Shown piece after piece: positions 26,335 to 34,668 of a DNA stretch of 64,000 nucleotides. The DNA comes from Actinacidiphila rubida (lineage in GTDB: Bacteria; Actinomycetota; Actinomycetes; Streptomycetales; Streptomycetaceae). A program made the translations under genes and the position numbers. The stretch is taken from positions 82,381 through 146,380 of the forward strand of contig NZ_FODD01000026.1 in NCBI RefSeq assembly GCF_900110255.1, in the 5' to 3' direction. How positions within the stretch are numbered: the stretch's first letter is position 1; each line of letters opens with the position of its first letter. The notes below the pieces were generated by a model, which did no database searches, was not told the DNA's origin, and was given only the letters and a program-made list of their open reading frames with translations.

Positions 26335-28005
26335 TCAGGTGATGTCGTGGAAGCCGTTCCAGCCGGCGGTGCCGATCTCGACGCGGGTGCCGAAGTGGCC
26401 GTTGCCGAGGCCGGGGTAGAGCCACAGGCGGCCGGCGGAGTCGGCGGCCGCCAGGTCGCTCTTGCCGTCGCCGGTGAGGTCGCCCGGCGCGGCGATCCTG
26501 GTGTAGCCCTGCCAGCCCGAGCCGACGTGGACCCGGCTCGCGAACGTGCCGTTGCCCAGGCCCGCGTACAGGTACATGTCGCCGCCGGGTGTCGTGGCGA
26601 CGATGTCCGCCACGCCGTCGCCGCTCAGGTCGCCGGCGCCGGCGATGGTGCGGTAGCCGTTCCAGCCGGCGCCGATCAGGTGGCGCGTGTTGGTGCCGAG
26701 CGTGCCGTCGGCGTGGCCTGCGATGAACCACAGGTGGCCGCCGGTGTCGCGGGCGACCATGTCGCCGTGGCCGTCGCCGTTGAGGTCGCCGGGGCCGGCG
26801 ATCGCCGAGTAGTAGTACAGCGAGAGGTCCTGGCCGTCTTCGCTGTAGAGGTTGAGCAGCATCCCGCCGTAGGTCGGACCCGGGTTCGTCGTGACGACGA
26901 GCCCGGGCGCACCGTCGTCCCCGAAGGCCGCGGACGAGGTCATCAACGGATACCGGGATGGGGCGTAGCCGAAGGCGATCCCCTGACGCGGGAAGAACGT
27001 CCCGTCCTCCCGGCCCTCGTAGAGGTACGCGTCGCCGTTGGGCATGCGGCCGAGGAGCTGCCCCTTGCCGAAGTCCGGCTGGTGGCCCTCGTCGGCGATG
27101 GCGTCGTACCGCCAGTCCGCGGTGGAGCCCGCGTCCCGAACGCGGCCGGCGTATCCCCCGGCTCCGTCGCCCGCGTAGAGGTAGAACGCGCCGGCCTCGG
27201 TCCGGCCGAGGATGTCACCGTGGCCGTCCTGGTTCCGGTCGAGACCGATGAGCTGGTTGTAGATGTTCCAGCCCGTGCCGATCTGACGGCGGACGGTGAG
27301 CGTGCCGTTCGACCGGCCGTCGTACAGCCACAGCCGGCCCTGCAGGTCGCGGGCCACGAGCGAGCCGCGCGCGGACCCGTCGAAGTTCGCGGCACCGATG
27401 ATCTGGTCGTAGACGTTCCAGCTGCTGCCGACCTGGACGCGTGGCCGGAACGGCTGGCTGAGGCTGTTCTGGCTGGCGTAGAACCAGAGGCGGCCGTGGG
27501 TGTCGCGGGCCATCAGGTCGGCCCGCCCGTCCCCGGTCAGGTCACCGACGACGGTGACCTGGTTGTAGGTCTGCCAACCGCCGCCGACGGCGGTGTACGG
27601 CGAGTTCGACGGCCGCCGCACACTGCTCGCGTACAGCCGCAACTGCCCGGTGGCGGTGAGGGCGAGGATGTCGTCGCCGGTGCCACCGCTCATGTCGCCG
27701 ATGTCGAGCAACTGGCGGTACTCGTCCGTGCACGGATCGCAGATCGACGTGGAGGTGCCGTCGTTCGCGACCGTCTGCACCAGCAAGGTGGACGACTCTG
27801 TCGTGATCAACCCCGGCTCGGTCCACGCGGTGACCGCGGACGCGGGGCCCGCCGTCGAGACGGAGAGCGCCGTGGCGGCCGTCAGCCCGAGCGCGGCGCC
27901 CGCGGCCCAGACCGCGAGCCGCCTCCCCGGCGTCCTCGCCGTTCCCGGCGTCCTCCCCGTTCCCGGCGTTCCCGGCGTCTCCGGCGTCCGTGTGGATCGA
28001 CGCAT
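26335..28005 (-). CDS. secreted FG-GAP/VCBS repeat protein
   Basis: 556 residues from ATG 28005 behind GGGGGAGGAAACGTG (a GTG at 28008 is possible). The signal region is unusual: a TPGTGRTPGTARTPG repeat, then RRLAVWAAGAALGLTAATALSV with cleavage near SAVTA. The mature protein is nearly all FG-GAP-like beta-propeller repeats with calcium loops such as DLSGDGVADI, DLTGDGKSDL and DLNGDGHGDM, each followed by LW/MY-LYAG-type strands and GxGWNxY. Such proteins are exported sugar- or surface-binding scaffolds; the ligand is unknown. The gene at 45349 ends in the same type of repeat. Confidence 0.85.
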   Translation of the reverse strand: MRRSTRTPETPGTPGTGRTPGTARTPGRRLAVWAAGAALGLTAATALSVSTAGPASAVTAWTEPGLITTESSTLLVQTVANDGTSTSICDPCTDEYRQLLDIGDMSGGTGDDILALTATGQLRLYASSVRRPSNSPYTAVGGGWQTYNQVTVVGDLTGDGRADLMARDTHGRLWFYASQNSLSQPFRPRVQVGSSWNVYDQIIGAANFDGSARGSLVARDLQGRLWLYDGRSNGTLTVRRQIGTGWNIYNQLIGLDRNQDGHGDILGRTEAGAFYLYAGDGAGGYAGRVRDAGSTADWRYDAIADEGHQPDFGKGQLLGRMPNGDAYLYEGREDGTFFPRQGIAFGYAPSRYPLMTSSAAFGDDGAPGLVVTTNPGPTYGGMLLNLYSEDGQDLSLYYYSAIAGPGDLNGDGHGDMVARDTGGHLWFIAGHADGTLGTNTRHLIGAGWNGYRTIAGAGDLSGDGVADIVATTPGGDMYLYAGLGNGTFASRVHVGSGWQGYTRIAAPGDLTGDGKSDLAAADSAGRLWLYPGLGNGHFGTRVEIGTAGWNGFHDIT

Positions 28006-28254
28006 CACGTTTCCTCCCCCAACCCGTCCCGCCCAGGCCGTGCCGTCCGCACGCCGGTCGCGGGTGACCCCCCGGTCGGCGCGAGGATAGCCGGTGGCGC
28101 CGTCGGGCACACCGCGGGATCGGCGCACCTCCGTCGGAGACATGCGTGGCCCGGCGTGCCGCGCGCCGGCGCCCGGCCACTGACAACGACCGCCACCGCG
28201 CGGGGTTCCGCGTGTGCGCAGGAAGTTGGGATATGTCCGTTTTACGGTAGTCAC

Positions 28255-28929
28255 ATGGGACGCGTGACATGGTGGGCGGTGCTCTCGTCCGCGTGTGCGC
28301 CGGTCGTGCTGATCGGTGGGTCGATGACGGCGACGCTGCTGGAGGAGCCCTCGTACAACCCCGTCCATCAGACGATCAGCGTGCTGGCGGCCACCGGGCC
28401 CACCGGGTACTGGGCGCTGACCTCCACGCTGATCCTGCTCGGCGTGTGCCATCTGACCACCGCATTCGGGCTGCGGGCGGCCGCGCCCGCGGGGCGTCTG
28501 GCGCTCGGCGCGGGCGGCCTCTGCGCGATGCTGCTGGCGCTGTTCCCGGCGCCGCTGACCGGGGGCTCGTTCTCGCACGGCTCGGTGGTCACGGTCGGGT
28601 TCTCGCTGCTGGCCGTGTGGCCGGTGCTGGCGTGCGGCCGCGGGGTGCGCGCGTCCCGGCGCGCGCGCTCGGGCCGGAGGCCGGACGCGGGGACGGGCCG
28701 GGGGCCGGGGGCCGCCTACGCACCCCGCTGGGCGGACACGCCCTGGGCGCTCAGACCCGTGCCGTCCTACACGGTGTCGGCGCTGATAGGGGCCGGCGCC
28801 GCATGGTTTCTGGTCGCGCTGGAGCTGCACAGCGCCCCGGGCATCGCCGAGCGCGTGCTGACGACCGTGCAGTCCCTGTGGCCCGTCATCGTGGTCGGCT
28901 CCTGCCTGCTCCACGCCCGCCGGGCGTGA
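28255..28929 (+). CDS. DUF998 family membrane protein
   Basis: 224 residues from ATG 28255. The DUF998 signature SYNPVHQTISVLAATGPTGYWALT follows the first membrane segment, then LGVCHLTTAFGLRAAAPAGR, and four further hydrophobic segments. A charged Arg/Gly loop (RGVRASRRARSGRRPDAG) lies in the cytoplasm. Function is not known for this family. It is divergent from the FG-GAP gene and converges with arsC. Confidence 0.82.
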   Translation: MGRVTWWAVLSSACAPVVLIGGSMTATLLEEPSYNPVHQTISVLAATGPTGYWALTSTLILLGVCHLTTAFGLRAAAPAGRLALGAGGLCAMLLALFPAPLTGGSFSHGSVVTVGFSLLAVWPVLACGRGVRASRRARSGRRPDAGTGRGPGAAYAPRWADTPWALRPVPSYTVSALIGAGAAWFLVALELHSAPGIAERVLTTVQSLWPVIVVGSCLLHARRA

Positions 28930-28945
28930 CCCGCGGGCGCCGTCG

Positions 28946-29371
28946 CTAGCGCTCGTCCGACACCTCGACGCCGAGCTCGGCGAGGAGGCCCGCGACGCGG
29001 CGGTGGATCTCGTCGCGGATGGGGCGCACCGCGTCGACCCCCTGACCGGCCGGGTCGTCGAGCCGCCAGTCGAGATACCGCTTGCCGGGGAAGACGGGGC
29101 AGGCGTCGCCGCAGCCCATGGTGATGACGACGTCGGAGGCCTGGACGGCGTCGGAGGTCAGCACCTTGGGCACCTCGGCGGAGATGTCGATGCCCACTTC
29201 CTCCATGGCCGCCACGACGGCGGGGTTGACCGCGTCGGCGGGCGCCGAGCCGGCCGAGCGGACCTCGGCGCGGTCACCGGCGAGGTGGGTCAGGAAGGCC
29301 GCGGCCATCTGCGAACGCCCGGCGTTGTGGACGCAGACGAACAGCACGGTCGGGACGGCGGGGGTGCTCAC
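28946..29371 (-). CDS. arsC: arsenate reductase (LMW phosphatase-type ArsC)
   Basis: 141 residues from GTG 29371 with GAGGAAC in front. The PTP-like loop VLFVCVHNAGRSQMAAA contains the nucleophilic Cys-x5-Arg, and ITMGCGDACPVFPGK carries the two further cysteines; LDWRLDDPAGQG holds the catalytic Asp. It reduces arsenate to arsenite using thioredoxin or mycothiol, which cannot be distinguished from sequence alone. Third gene of arsR-aquaporin-arsC, 19 bases after the aquaporin gene. Confidence 0.92.
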   Translation of the reverse strand: MSTPAVPTVLFVCVHNAGRSQMAAAFLTHLAGDRAEVRSAGSAPADAVNPAVVAAMEEVGIDISAEVPKVLTSDAVQASDVVITMGCGDACPVFPGKRYLDWRLDDPAGQGVDAVRPIRDEIHRRVAGLLAELGVEVSDER

Positions 29372-29390
29372 AGAAGTTCCTCGGGTCGGG

Positions 29391-30236
29391 TCAGGGGTTG
29401 GTGGGGGCGGGGCCGGTCTCCCCGCGGGCGGGGACGGCGGCGGGTGCGGGGACGGCCGCGGCTGCGGGGACGGCGGCGGCTGCGGGGACGGCGGCGGGTG
29501 CGGCGGTCGGTGCGGCCGCGGTCGGTGCGGCCGCGGGTGAGGCGGCCGCGGGGGTGGCGCGGCCGAAGACCGCCGCGACGAGGACGAGGCCGGCCACGGC
29601 CCCGGCGCACTGCGCGGCGACGAAGGGTGCGACCGAGGCGGGGGCGATGCCTGCGAAGGTGTCGGAGAAGGCGCGGCCGATCGTCACCGCGGGATTGGCG
29701 AAGCTGGTGGAGGACGTGAACCAGTACGCGGCGCCGATGTACGAGGCGACCGCGACGGGGGCCGCGCGCCGCTGTCCGGTGCGGCCGAGGCCGAGGACCA
29801 GCAGGATCAGGCCCGCCGTCGCCACGACCTCGCCGAGCAGCAGGTGCCCGGCCGACCGGTCGTGCGCGGACCAGCGGACCAGCGGGTGGGCGAACATCGC
29901 GTCGGCCAGGACCGCACCGCCGATCGCGCCCGCGATCTGCGCGGGGACGTAGACGGCGAGGTCCCGGGCGGGCAGGCCGTCCCCGTCCGCCCGGCCGGTC
30001 CACCACGCGGCGAGGCTGACGACCGGGTTGAAGTGCGCGCCGGAGACCGGGCCGAGCAGCGCGATCAGCACGCCGAGGCCGAAGACGGTGGCCAGGGAGT
30101 TGGCGAGCAGTTGCACGCCGACGTCGTGGGACAGGCTCGCGGCCTGGATTCCCGAGCCGACGACCACCGCGACCAGAGCGGCCGTGCCGGCACACTCCGC
30201 GACCGCCCTGCGGCGCAGCGGAACCGCGTCGCTCAT
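29391..30236 (-). CDS. aquaglyceroporin-type channel of the ars operon
   Basis: 281 residues from ATG 30236; ATGA overlaps the arsR stop. Six membrane segments with the two half-helices GAHFNPVVSLA (NPV) and SFANPAVTIGRAF (NPA), placing it in the MIP/aquaporin family. In an ars operon without ArsB/Acr3 it should conduct As(III) outward down its gradient, as AqpS does in Sinorhizobium meliloti (established for that system). The C-terminus has an about 55-residue Ala/Pro/Val low-complexity tail (APTAAPAAVPAAAAVPAAA) after the last helix, unusual for the family. Confidence 0.88.
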   Translation of the reverse strand: MSDAVPLRRRAVAECAGTAALVAVVVGSGIQAASLSHDVGVQLLANSLATVFGLGVLIALLGPVSGAHFNPVVSLAAWWTGRADGDGLPARDLAVYVPAQIAGAIGGAVLADAMFAHPLVRWSAHDRSAGHLLLGEVVATAGLILLVLGLGRTGQRRAAPVAVASYIGAAYWFTSSTSFANPAVTIGRAFSDTFAGIAPASVAPFVAAQCAGAVAGLVLVAAVFGRATPAAASPAAAPTAAAPTAAPAAVPAAAAVPAAAAVPAPAAVPARGETGPAPTNP

Positions 30237-30676
30237 GCCGGGGCACCGGCCCGCTCGGGGGCCGGTGCGGTCCGCAGGAGCGAGGAGAGGCGGGCGAGGG
30301 CGTCCGGGATCACCCAGTAATAGACCCAGGTCGCCCGCCGCTCGCTGCCGACCAGGCCCGCTTCCCGCAGCACCTTCAGGTGGTGGGAGATCGTCGGCTG
30401 GGACACGTCGAACGGGCCGGTCAGGTCGCAGACGCACGCCTCGCCGCCCTCGTGGGAGGCGATCAGCGAGAGCAGGCGCAGGCGCACCGGGTCGGACAGC
30501 GCCTTGAACATGCGCGCCAGGTCGGCGGCGTCGGAGGCGTCGAGGGGTTCGCGGACCATCGGCGAGCAGCACGCCGCGTCGGCGGGGGTGCCGGCTCCTG
30601 CGCCGCTGCCGGTGCCGGTGCCGGTCTCGTCCTGGCCGAGGATCGGCAGCTCTGTCCGCTGCCCTGACTTAGACAT
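30233..30676 (-). CDS. arsR: ArsR-family arsenic-responsive repressor
   Basis: 147 residues from ATG 30676. Winged helix-turn-helix: MFKALSDPVRLRLLSLIASHEGGEACVCDL then VSQPTISHHLKVLREAGLVGSERRATWVYYWV. ACVCDL is the classical ArsR As(III)-binding alpha3 Cys-x-Cys, and an extra Cys pair (AACCSPMV) is at the N-terminus. First gene of the minus-strand operon; expected to bind the palindrome at 30728-30751 and repress both divergent units. Confidence 0.93.
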   Translation of the reverse strand: MSKSGQRTELPILGQDETGTGTGSGAGAGTPADAACCSPMVREPLDASDAADLARMFKALSDPVRLRLLSLIASHEGGEACVCDLTGPFDVSQPTISHHLKVLREAGLVGSERRATWVYYWVIPDALARLSSLLRTAPAPERAGAPA

Positions 30677-30727
30677 GCGTCTATGTTGACACCTGTCGAA
30701 TCCCCTGGCAACCTCGGACGTGTCGAG

Positions 30728-30751
30728 CTGTATCGATGAACGTCGATACAG
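30728..30751. promoter_or_regulatory. ArsR operator between arsR and arsI
   Basis: Perfect inverted repeat: CTGTATCGA (30728-30736), spacer TGAACG, TCGATACAG (30743-30751). The ATCGA-N6-TCGAT core fits ArsR-family operators. It is 52 bases upstream of arsR and 22 upstream of arsI, so it can control both. Confidence 0.85.
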
Positions 30752-30773
30752 AAGTCCTGTCAGAGGAGACGCC

Positions 30774-31262
30774 ATGTCCCGCGTCCAGCTCGCCCTGCGT
30801 GTCGCAGACCTCGAAGGCTCCGTCGCCTTCTACTCCCGGCTCTTCGGTACCGAGCCGGCCAAGCGCCGCCCCGGCTACGCCAACTTCGCCATCGCCGAGC
30901 CCCCGCTCAAGCTCGTCCTCATCGAAGGCGGGGGCGACGACGAGGGCGGCTCCACCCGGCTCGACCACCTGGGCGTCGAGGTGGAGTCCACCGAGGAGGT
31001 CGCCGCCGCGACCGGCCGCCTCCGGGAAGCGGGCCTGGCGACGTTCGAGGAGAACGACACCTCCTGCTGCTACGCCCTCCAGGACAAGGTCTGGGTCACC
31101 GCCCCCGGCAACGAGCCCTGGGAGGTCTACGTGGTGAAGGCCGACGCCGGCACCCTCGGCAAGAGCGCACCGGCGTCCGCGCCCGACGCCACCTGCTGCG
31201 CGGCCGGCGGCCGCCCCGAGCCCGCCTCCACCGCCACCGGCGGCTGCTCCTGCGGCGGCTGA
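30774..31262 (+). CDS. arsI: ArsI/CadI-family vicinal oxygen chelate protein (C-As lyase-like)
   Basis: 162 residues from ATG 30774, AGAGGAGACGCC in front. MSRVQLALRVADLEGSVAFYSRLFG is the VOC-fold start; LDHLGVEVES and WEVYVVKADA give the metal-site His/Glu; NDTSCCYALQDKVWVTAPG holds the adjacent-Cys pair that binds trivalent organoarsenicals in ArsI. A Cys-rich tail (DATCCAAGG...GGCSCGG) ends the protein. ArsI cleaves the C-As bond of MAs(III). CadI is a close relative, but the ars context favours ArsI. Confidence 0.88.
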   Translation: MSRVQLALRVADLEGSVAFYSRLFGTEPAKRRPGYANFAIAEPPLKLVLIEGGGDDEGGSTRLDHLGVEVESTEEVAAATGRLREAGLATFEENDTSCCYALQDKVWVTAPGNEPWEVYVVKADAGTLGKSAPASAPDATCCAAGGRPEPASTATGGCSCGG

Positions 31263-31414
31263 CCGACGGCGCGGCCGCCGCCGGCAGCCCGCCGGAGCGC
31301 GTCTCCGCACGATGTGGATGCCCCGTTCCCGCCCTCGCCGTCGCGGATCTGCACATGGTGATGTGCTGTGCGGTGTGCGCGCTCACTTGTGCGCGGTGCG
31401 GAGCTGCGTTGTGA

Positions 31415-31478
31415 TGGGGAGTCGAACCCCCGCGCTGCTCTCCGCGCGCCAAGAGAGGGCCGGATATACCGCCGGCCC
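31415..31478 (-). other. tRNA-like sequence (pseudo-tRNA or structured element)
   Basis: On the minus strand a T-arm-like GGGGGTTCGACTCCCC segment (31415-31430) and a perfect 7-bp D-arm-like hairpin (31457-31463 with 31472-31478) flank CTCTCTTGGCGCGCGGAGAG, whose five-base stem has a 10-base loop and not seven. No acceptor stem is found at the proper spacing. It is not a functional tRNA by eye. Confidence 0.35.
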
Positions 31479-31539
31479 ACGGTGCGTGCACGCCTCCGCC
31501 ACGGCTACCTGCTCCCCATCGTCCGGTTCGCCGCCCCGG

Positions 31540-32007
31540 TCAGTCCACGAGGTCGGCCTCCCAGTTGGTGCGCTGGATACGCATGTCCAGCTCGCGGATC
31601 TCGCGGGCGAGCACGTCGGCCTGCCCGCGCAGTTCCGCGACCGGCAGTGCGGACAGCATGGTCAGCTCGGAGCGCAGCTGGCGGACGGCGCGCTGGTCGC
31701 GGCCCGCCGCGGCCTCCGCGGCCGACGTGATCACGGCGTGCCGCAGCCGGAGGACGTCACGGCGGGCGAGCGCGTCGGTCAGCGTGCTGCCGTCGCCCAT
31801 CACCACCGCGGCGTTGGTCCGGTTGATGCGGCGGATCAGCGACTCCAGGGTGTCGAGCACCTCACCGGCCTCCGCCAGGAGCGACGCCGCGTCCTCGGCG
31901 GGGGCTTCGCCCTCCTGATACCGCGCGCTGCTCACCACCCGCGAACGCAACTGCTCCACGCGCCGGGCCGCGTCCGCCCGCTCTGCCAGCGCTTCTGCGA
32001 GTTTCAC
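31540..32007 (-). CDS. DIP1984 family protein
   Basis: 155 residues from GTG 32007 (GGGAGG eight bases before). KLAEALAERADAARRVEQLRSRV, LIRRINRTNAAVVMGDGSTLTDALARRDVL and REIRELDMRIQRTNWEADLVD match the DIP1984/septicolysin-like family, a mostly helical soluble coiled-coil protein. Function is not established. Probably monocistronic; it follows the photolyase gene on the same strand by 137 bases. Confidence 0.8.
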   Translation of the reverse strand: MKLAEALAERADAARRVEQLRSRVVSSARYQEGEAPAEDAASLLAEAGEVLDTLESLIRRINRTNAAVVMGDGSTLTDALARRDVLRLRHAVITSAAEAAAGRDQRAVRQLRSELTMLSALPVAELRGQADVLAREIRELDMRIQRTNWEADLVD

Positions 32008-32144
32008 TTCTGCGCCTCCCCTTGGTCCGAGGCGCACCGTAGCACCGGGCGCCGCGGGGCTCCGGCGCCGCCCCCGCGCGCACACGGCACCACAAGCCCG
32101 CCCCGGTCCCGGCCGATCGGCAGGCCCGTGCGCCGATCGCCGGA

Positions 32145-33722
32145 TCAGGGTGGGGTGTTGGCGCGGGAGGCGGCTTCGTCGAGGAGGGCGGGGAGGTCGG
32201 TGAGGCGGTCCAGGCCGTGGACGGCACGGGCGGTGCGGGGGTTGGCGGCGAGGCGGGTGCGGTGGCGGTGCAGGAAGGACCAGTAGCCGGCGGTGTAGGG
32301 GCAGGCGTGCTCGCCGGTGCGGTCGGTGGGGCGGTAGGCGCAGGCGCCGCAGAGGTCGCTCATGCGGTGGAGGTAGGCGCCGCCCGAGGTGTACGGCTTG
32401 GTGGTCATCAGGCCGCCGTCGGCGTACTGCGACATGCCGACGACGTTCGGCAGCATCACCCAGTCGTAGCCGTCGACGAAGCAGCGGTGGAACCAGTCGG
32501 TGACGGCGGCGGGGTCCCAGCCGTCCTGCAGCGCACGGCTGCCGAGGACCATCAGCCGGGGGATGTGGTGGGTCCAGCCGGTGTCGCGCACCTGGGCCAG
32601 CACCGTGGACAGGCAGTTCGCGGTGACCGCGTCGGCGTCCAGTTCCAGGAACCACTCCGGCAGCGGCGCGGTGTGGCGCAGCACGTTGCGGTGCCGGTAG
32701 TCCTCACCGAAGTGCCAGTACAGGTGCCAGACGTACTCGCGCCAGCCGGCGATCTGCCGGACGAAGCCCTCGACGCTGTTGAGCGGCGCGTCGCCCGCGC
32801 GGTAGGCGTGTTCGGCGCGCTCCACGCACTCGGCCGGGTCGAGGAGGCCGAGGTTGAGGGGCGCGGACAGCAGGCTGTGGCTCATGACGGGGTCGGCCGC
32901 GAGCATGGCGTCCTCGTAGCGGCCGAAGTCGGGCAGCCGGTGGGTGACGAAGCGGCGCAGCGCGGACAGGGCCTCGCGCCGGGTCGCGGGGAAGCGGCGC
33001 GGGCCGTCGCGGCCGACGAACGCGATGTCGCCGGCCCGCTCCCAGCGGTCGAGGTCGCGGCGGACCTCGTCGTCGACGGCGTCCTCGTGGGGCTGCCAGG
33101 GGCCTTCGACGTCGAGGGTGTCGCGCCCGCGCGGCGGGGGCTCGCGGTTGTCGTGGTCGAGGTTCCACCGGCCGCCGGCCGGCTCGCCGCCGTCCATGAG
33201 GAGGCCGTGGCGCTCGCGCACCCAGCGGTAGAAGCCCTCCAGCCGCAGGCTCCGCCCGCCGCCGCGGCCGGCCCACCCCGCGAAGTCGTCGTGCGACACC
33301 AGGAAGCCCCTGGCCGGCAGGACGTCGACGCCGACATCCCCGCGCGCGCTCGCGTTCCCGTTCCCGTTCGCATTCCCGTCGCCGCCCAGCGCCCGGACGA
33401 AGTCCAGCGCCGCGCGTGACGTGGGATGGCACACCGTCATCCGGCGCCCGCGCCCGGCGCGCCCGAGCGCCTGCTCGAGACCTTCGGCGTACGTCTCCGC
33501 CTTGACGTACGTCACCCGGTCGCCCAGCTCGGCGGCGCGGTGCCGCATCGCCGACAGCACCAGATGCGCCTTGGCCCGGTGGAAGCGGCGGCGGCGCAGC
33601 ACCGACCGGGCCTCGACCATCACGACCGGCGCCTGCGCGTCCGGCCCGCCGTGGCGCGGGTCGAGGAAGTGCGGGCCCAACTGGTCCCCGAACAGCCAGT
33701 GCGGGCGTGGCGCCACGGACAC
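32145..33722 (-). CDS. Fe-S bacterial cryptochrome/photolyase (FeS-BCP type)
   Basis: 525 residues from GTG 33722 (GGAGAGG a few bases upstream; GTG 33716 is an alternative). N-terminal antenna-like domain (HWLFGDQLGPHFLD...VVMVEARSVLRRRRFHRAK), then the all-helical FAD-binding domain (LNSVEGFVRQIAGWREYVWHLYW). Near the C-terminus WFHRCFVDGYDWVM and LCGACAYRPTDRTGEHACP supply the four cysteines that hold the [4Fe-4S] cluster of this clade. Members repair (6-4) photoproducts or act as blue-light sensors. A divergent start could not be excluded, and an in-frame Asn/Gly-rich stretch (GDGNANGNGNAS) interrupts the antenna domain. Confidence 0.87.
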   Translation of the reverse strand: MSVAPRPHWLFGDQLGPHFLDPRHGGPDAQAPVVMVEARSVLRRRRFHRAKAHLVLSAMRHRAAELGDRVTYVKAETYAEGLEQALGRAGRGRRMTVCHPTSRAALDFVRALGGDGNANGNGNASARGDVGVDVLPARGFLVSHDDFAGWAGRGGGRSLRLEGFYRWVRERHGLLMDGGEPAGGRWNLDHDNREPPPRGRDTLDVEGPWQPHEDAVDDEVRRDLDRWERAGDIAFVGRDGPRRFPATRREALSALRRFVTHRLPDFGRYEDAMLAADPVMSHSLLSAPLNLGLLDPAECVERAEHAYRAGDAPLNSVEGFVRQIAGWREYVWHLYWHFGEDYRHRNVLRHTAPLPEWFLELDADAVTANCLSTVLAQVRDTGWTHHIPRLMVLGSRALQDGWDPAAVTDWFHRCFVDGYDWVMLPNVVGMSQYADGGLMTTKPYTSGGAYLHRMSDLCGACAYRPTDRTGEHACPYTAGYWSFLHRHRTRLAANPRTARAVHGLDRLTDLPALLDEAASRANTPP

Positions 33723-33841
33723 CGCCTCTCCCGCGCGGGCGCGCCGCACTCGTCGTCCCGCGCGCCGCCGTCACCACTGGCGTCGCGCGCCGCCGATGCT
33801 GCCAGCCGCGCACCGCGACCGCACGCCGCCGCTCCGGGCGC

Positions 33842-34606
33842 TCAGCCGAACGTCGCGATCACCCGGCCGTGCGCGTCCCAGACCGTGAGGTTCAGGGGCG
33901 GGAACGTGTCCTGTCCCGCGGCGGACGCCGGGACGTCGACGTACCCGGCCGCCCATCCCGGCCGGCCCGCCGGGAACAGCACCAGCGCGGGCCGGACGCG
34001 GCCGTCGACGGTGACGGCCATCCGCGCGGGCGCCTGCGCCCCCCGGTACGTCAGCAGGTAGCGCACGCCGCCGTCGTAGCTGTGCGTCAGGGCGCTGACC
34101 GAATCCGCCGGCTGGTTCCCGTCCCGGTCGGACTCGTCGCGGCAGTCCCATCCGCCGCCCTCGTTCCAGTCGACGCAGCCCTCGACGGGCGTGAGCCGCA
34201 GCTTTTCGCCGTGGCCGCCGACGTCGACGACCGCGCCCGGCGCGACCACGCGCACCGACGGCCAGTCGACGCGGGGCGACGGGGCGGCGCTCGCCGGGGG
34301 CGCCGGGGCGGCCGGTACGGACGGGGCGTGGCGGGCCGCCGCCGGGCGGGACGCGTCGGGGCCGAGGGCCACGCCGCCCGCCACCGCGGCGACGGCGGCC
34401 ACCGCGCCGACGAGGGGCAGGCAGGCCGCGATCCGCCGGTTCCGCCGGCGTCGTGCCGCACGTCCCCGCACCTCGCGGGACGGCCAGGCGTGCGGATCGA
34501 TGGTGTCCGCGGCGTCGTGCAGGGCGCGCCGCATGCGTTCCTCGGGCCCGTCCGCAGCGGCCGCGTCACCGGGGCCAGCGGCCGGGTCCCAGGGCCGTCC
34601 GTTCAC
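33842..34606 (-). CDS. membrane protein of a sigma-factor locus, with exported sensor-like domain
   Basis: 254 residues from GTG 34606 (GGGAGGCGAC in front); a GTG at 34672 overlaps the sigma stop as GTGA and is possible. Cytoplasmic part GPEERMRRALHDAADTIDPHAWPS, then a basic RRRRNRRIA stop-transfer and one membrane segment (ACLPLVGAVAAVAAVAGGVALG). The exported domain contains VVAPGAVVDVG, EGCVDW...WDCR, DGNQPADSV, ARMAVTVDG and LTVWDAHGRVIATFG. The same motifs occur in the secreted protein at 35246-35842. Following a sigma gene, it is a candidate anti-sigma factor, but no zinc-type anti-sigma motif is present. Confidence 0.7.
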   Translation of the reverse strand: MNGRPWDPAAGPGDAAAADGPEERMRRALHDAADTIDPHAWPSREVRGRAARRRRNRRIAACLPLVGAVAAVAAVAGGVALGPDASRPAAARHAPSVPAAPAPPASAAPSPRVDWPSVRVVAPGAVVDVGGHGEKLRLTPVEGCVDWNEGGGWDCRDESDRDGNQPADSVSALTHSYDGGVRYLLTYRGAQAPARMAVTVDGRVRPALVLFPAGRPGWAAGYVDVPASAAGQDTFPPLNLTVWDAHGRVIATFG

Positions 34607-34668
34607 GTCGCCTCCCACCTGCCCGTACCCACCGGTCCTTCCCCTTCCGCGTCCCCCCGCCGCGGGCC

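Noticed and set aside
26200..26340. Signal-peptide-like reading RRTAVGAAAVLLLGAAFAAAV on the plus strand
   Set aside because: No ribosome site and stops immediately at the FG-GAP gene end; chance hydrophobicity.
31400..31490. Functional tRNA
   Set aside because: Anticodon loop too long and no acceptor pairing; kept only as tRNA-like.
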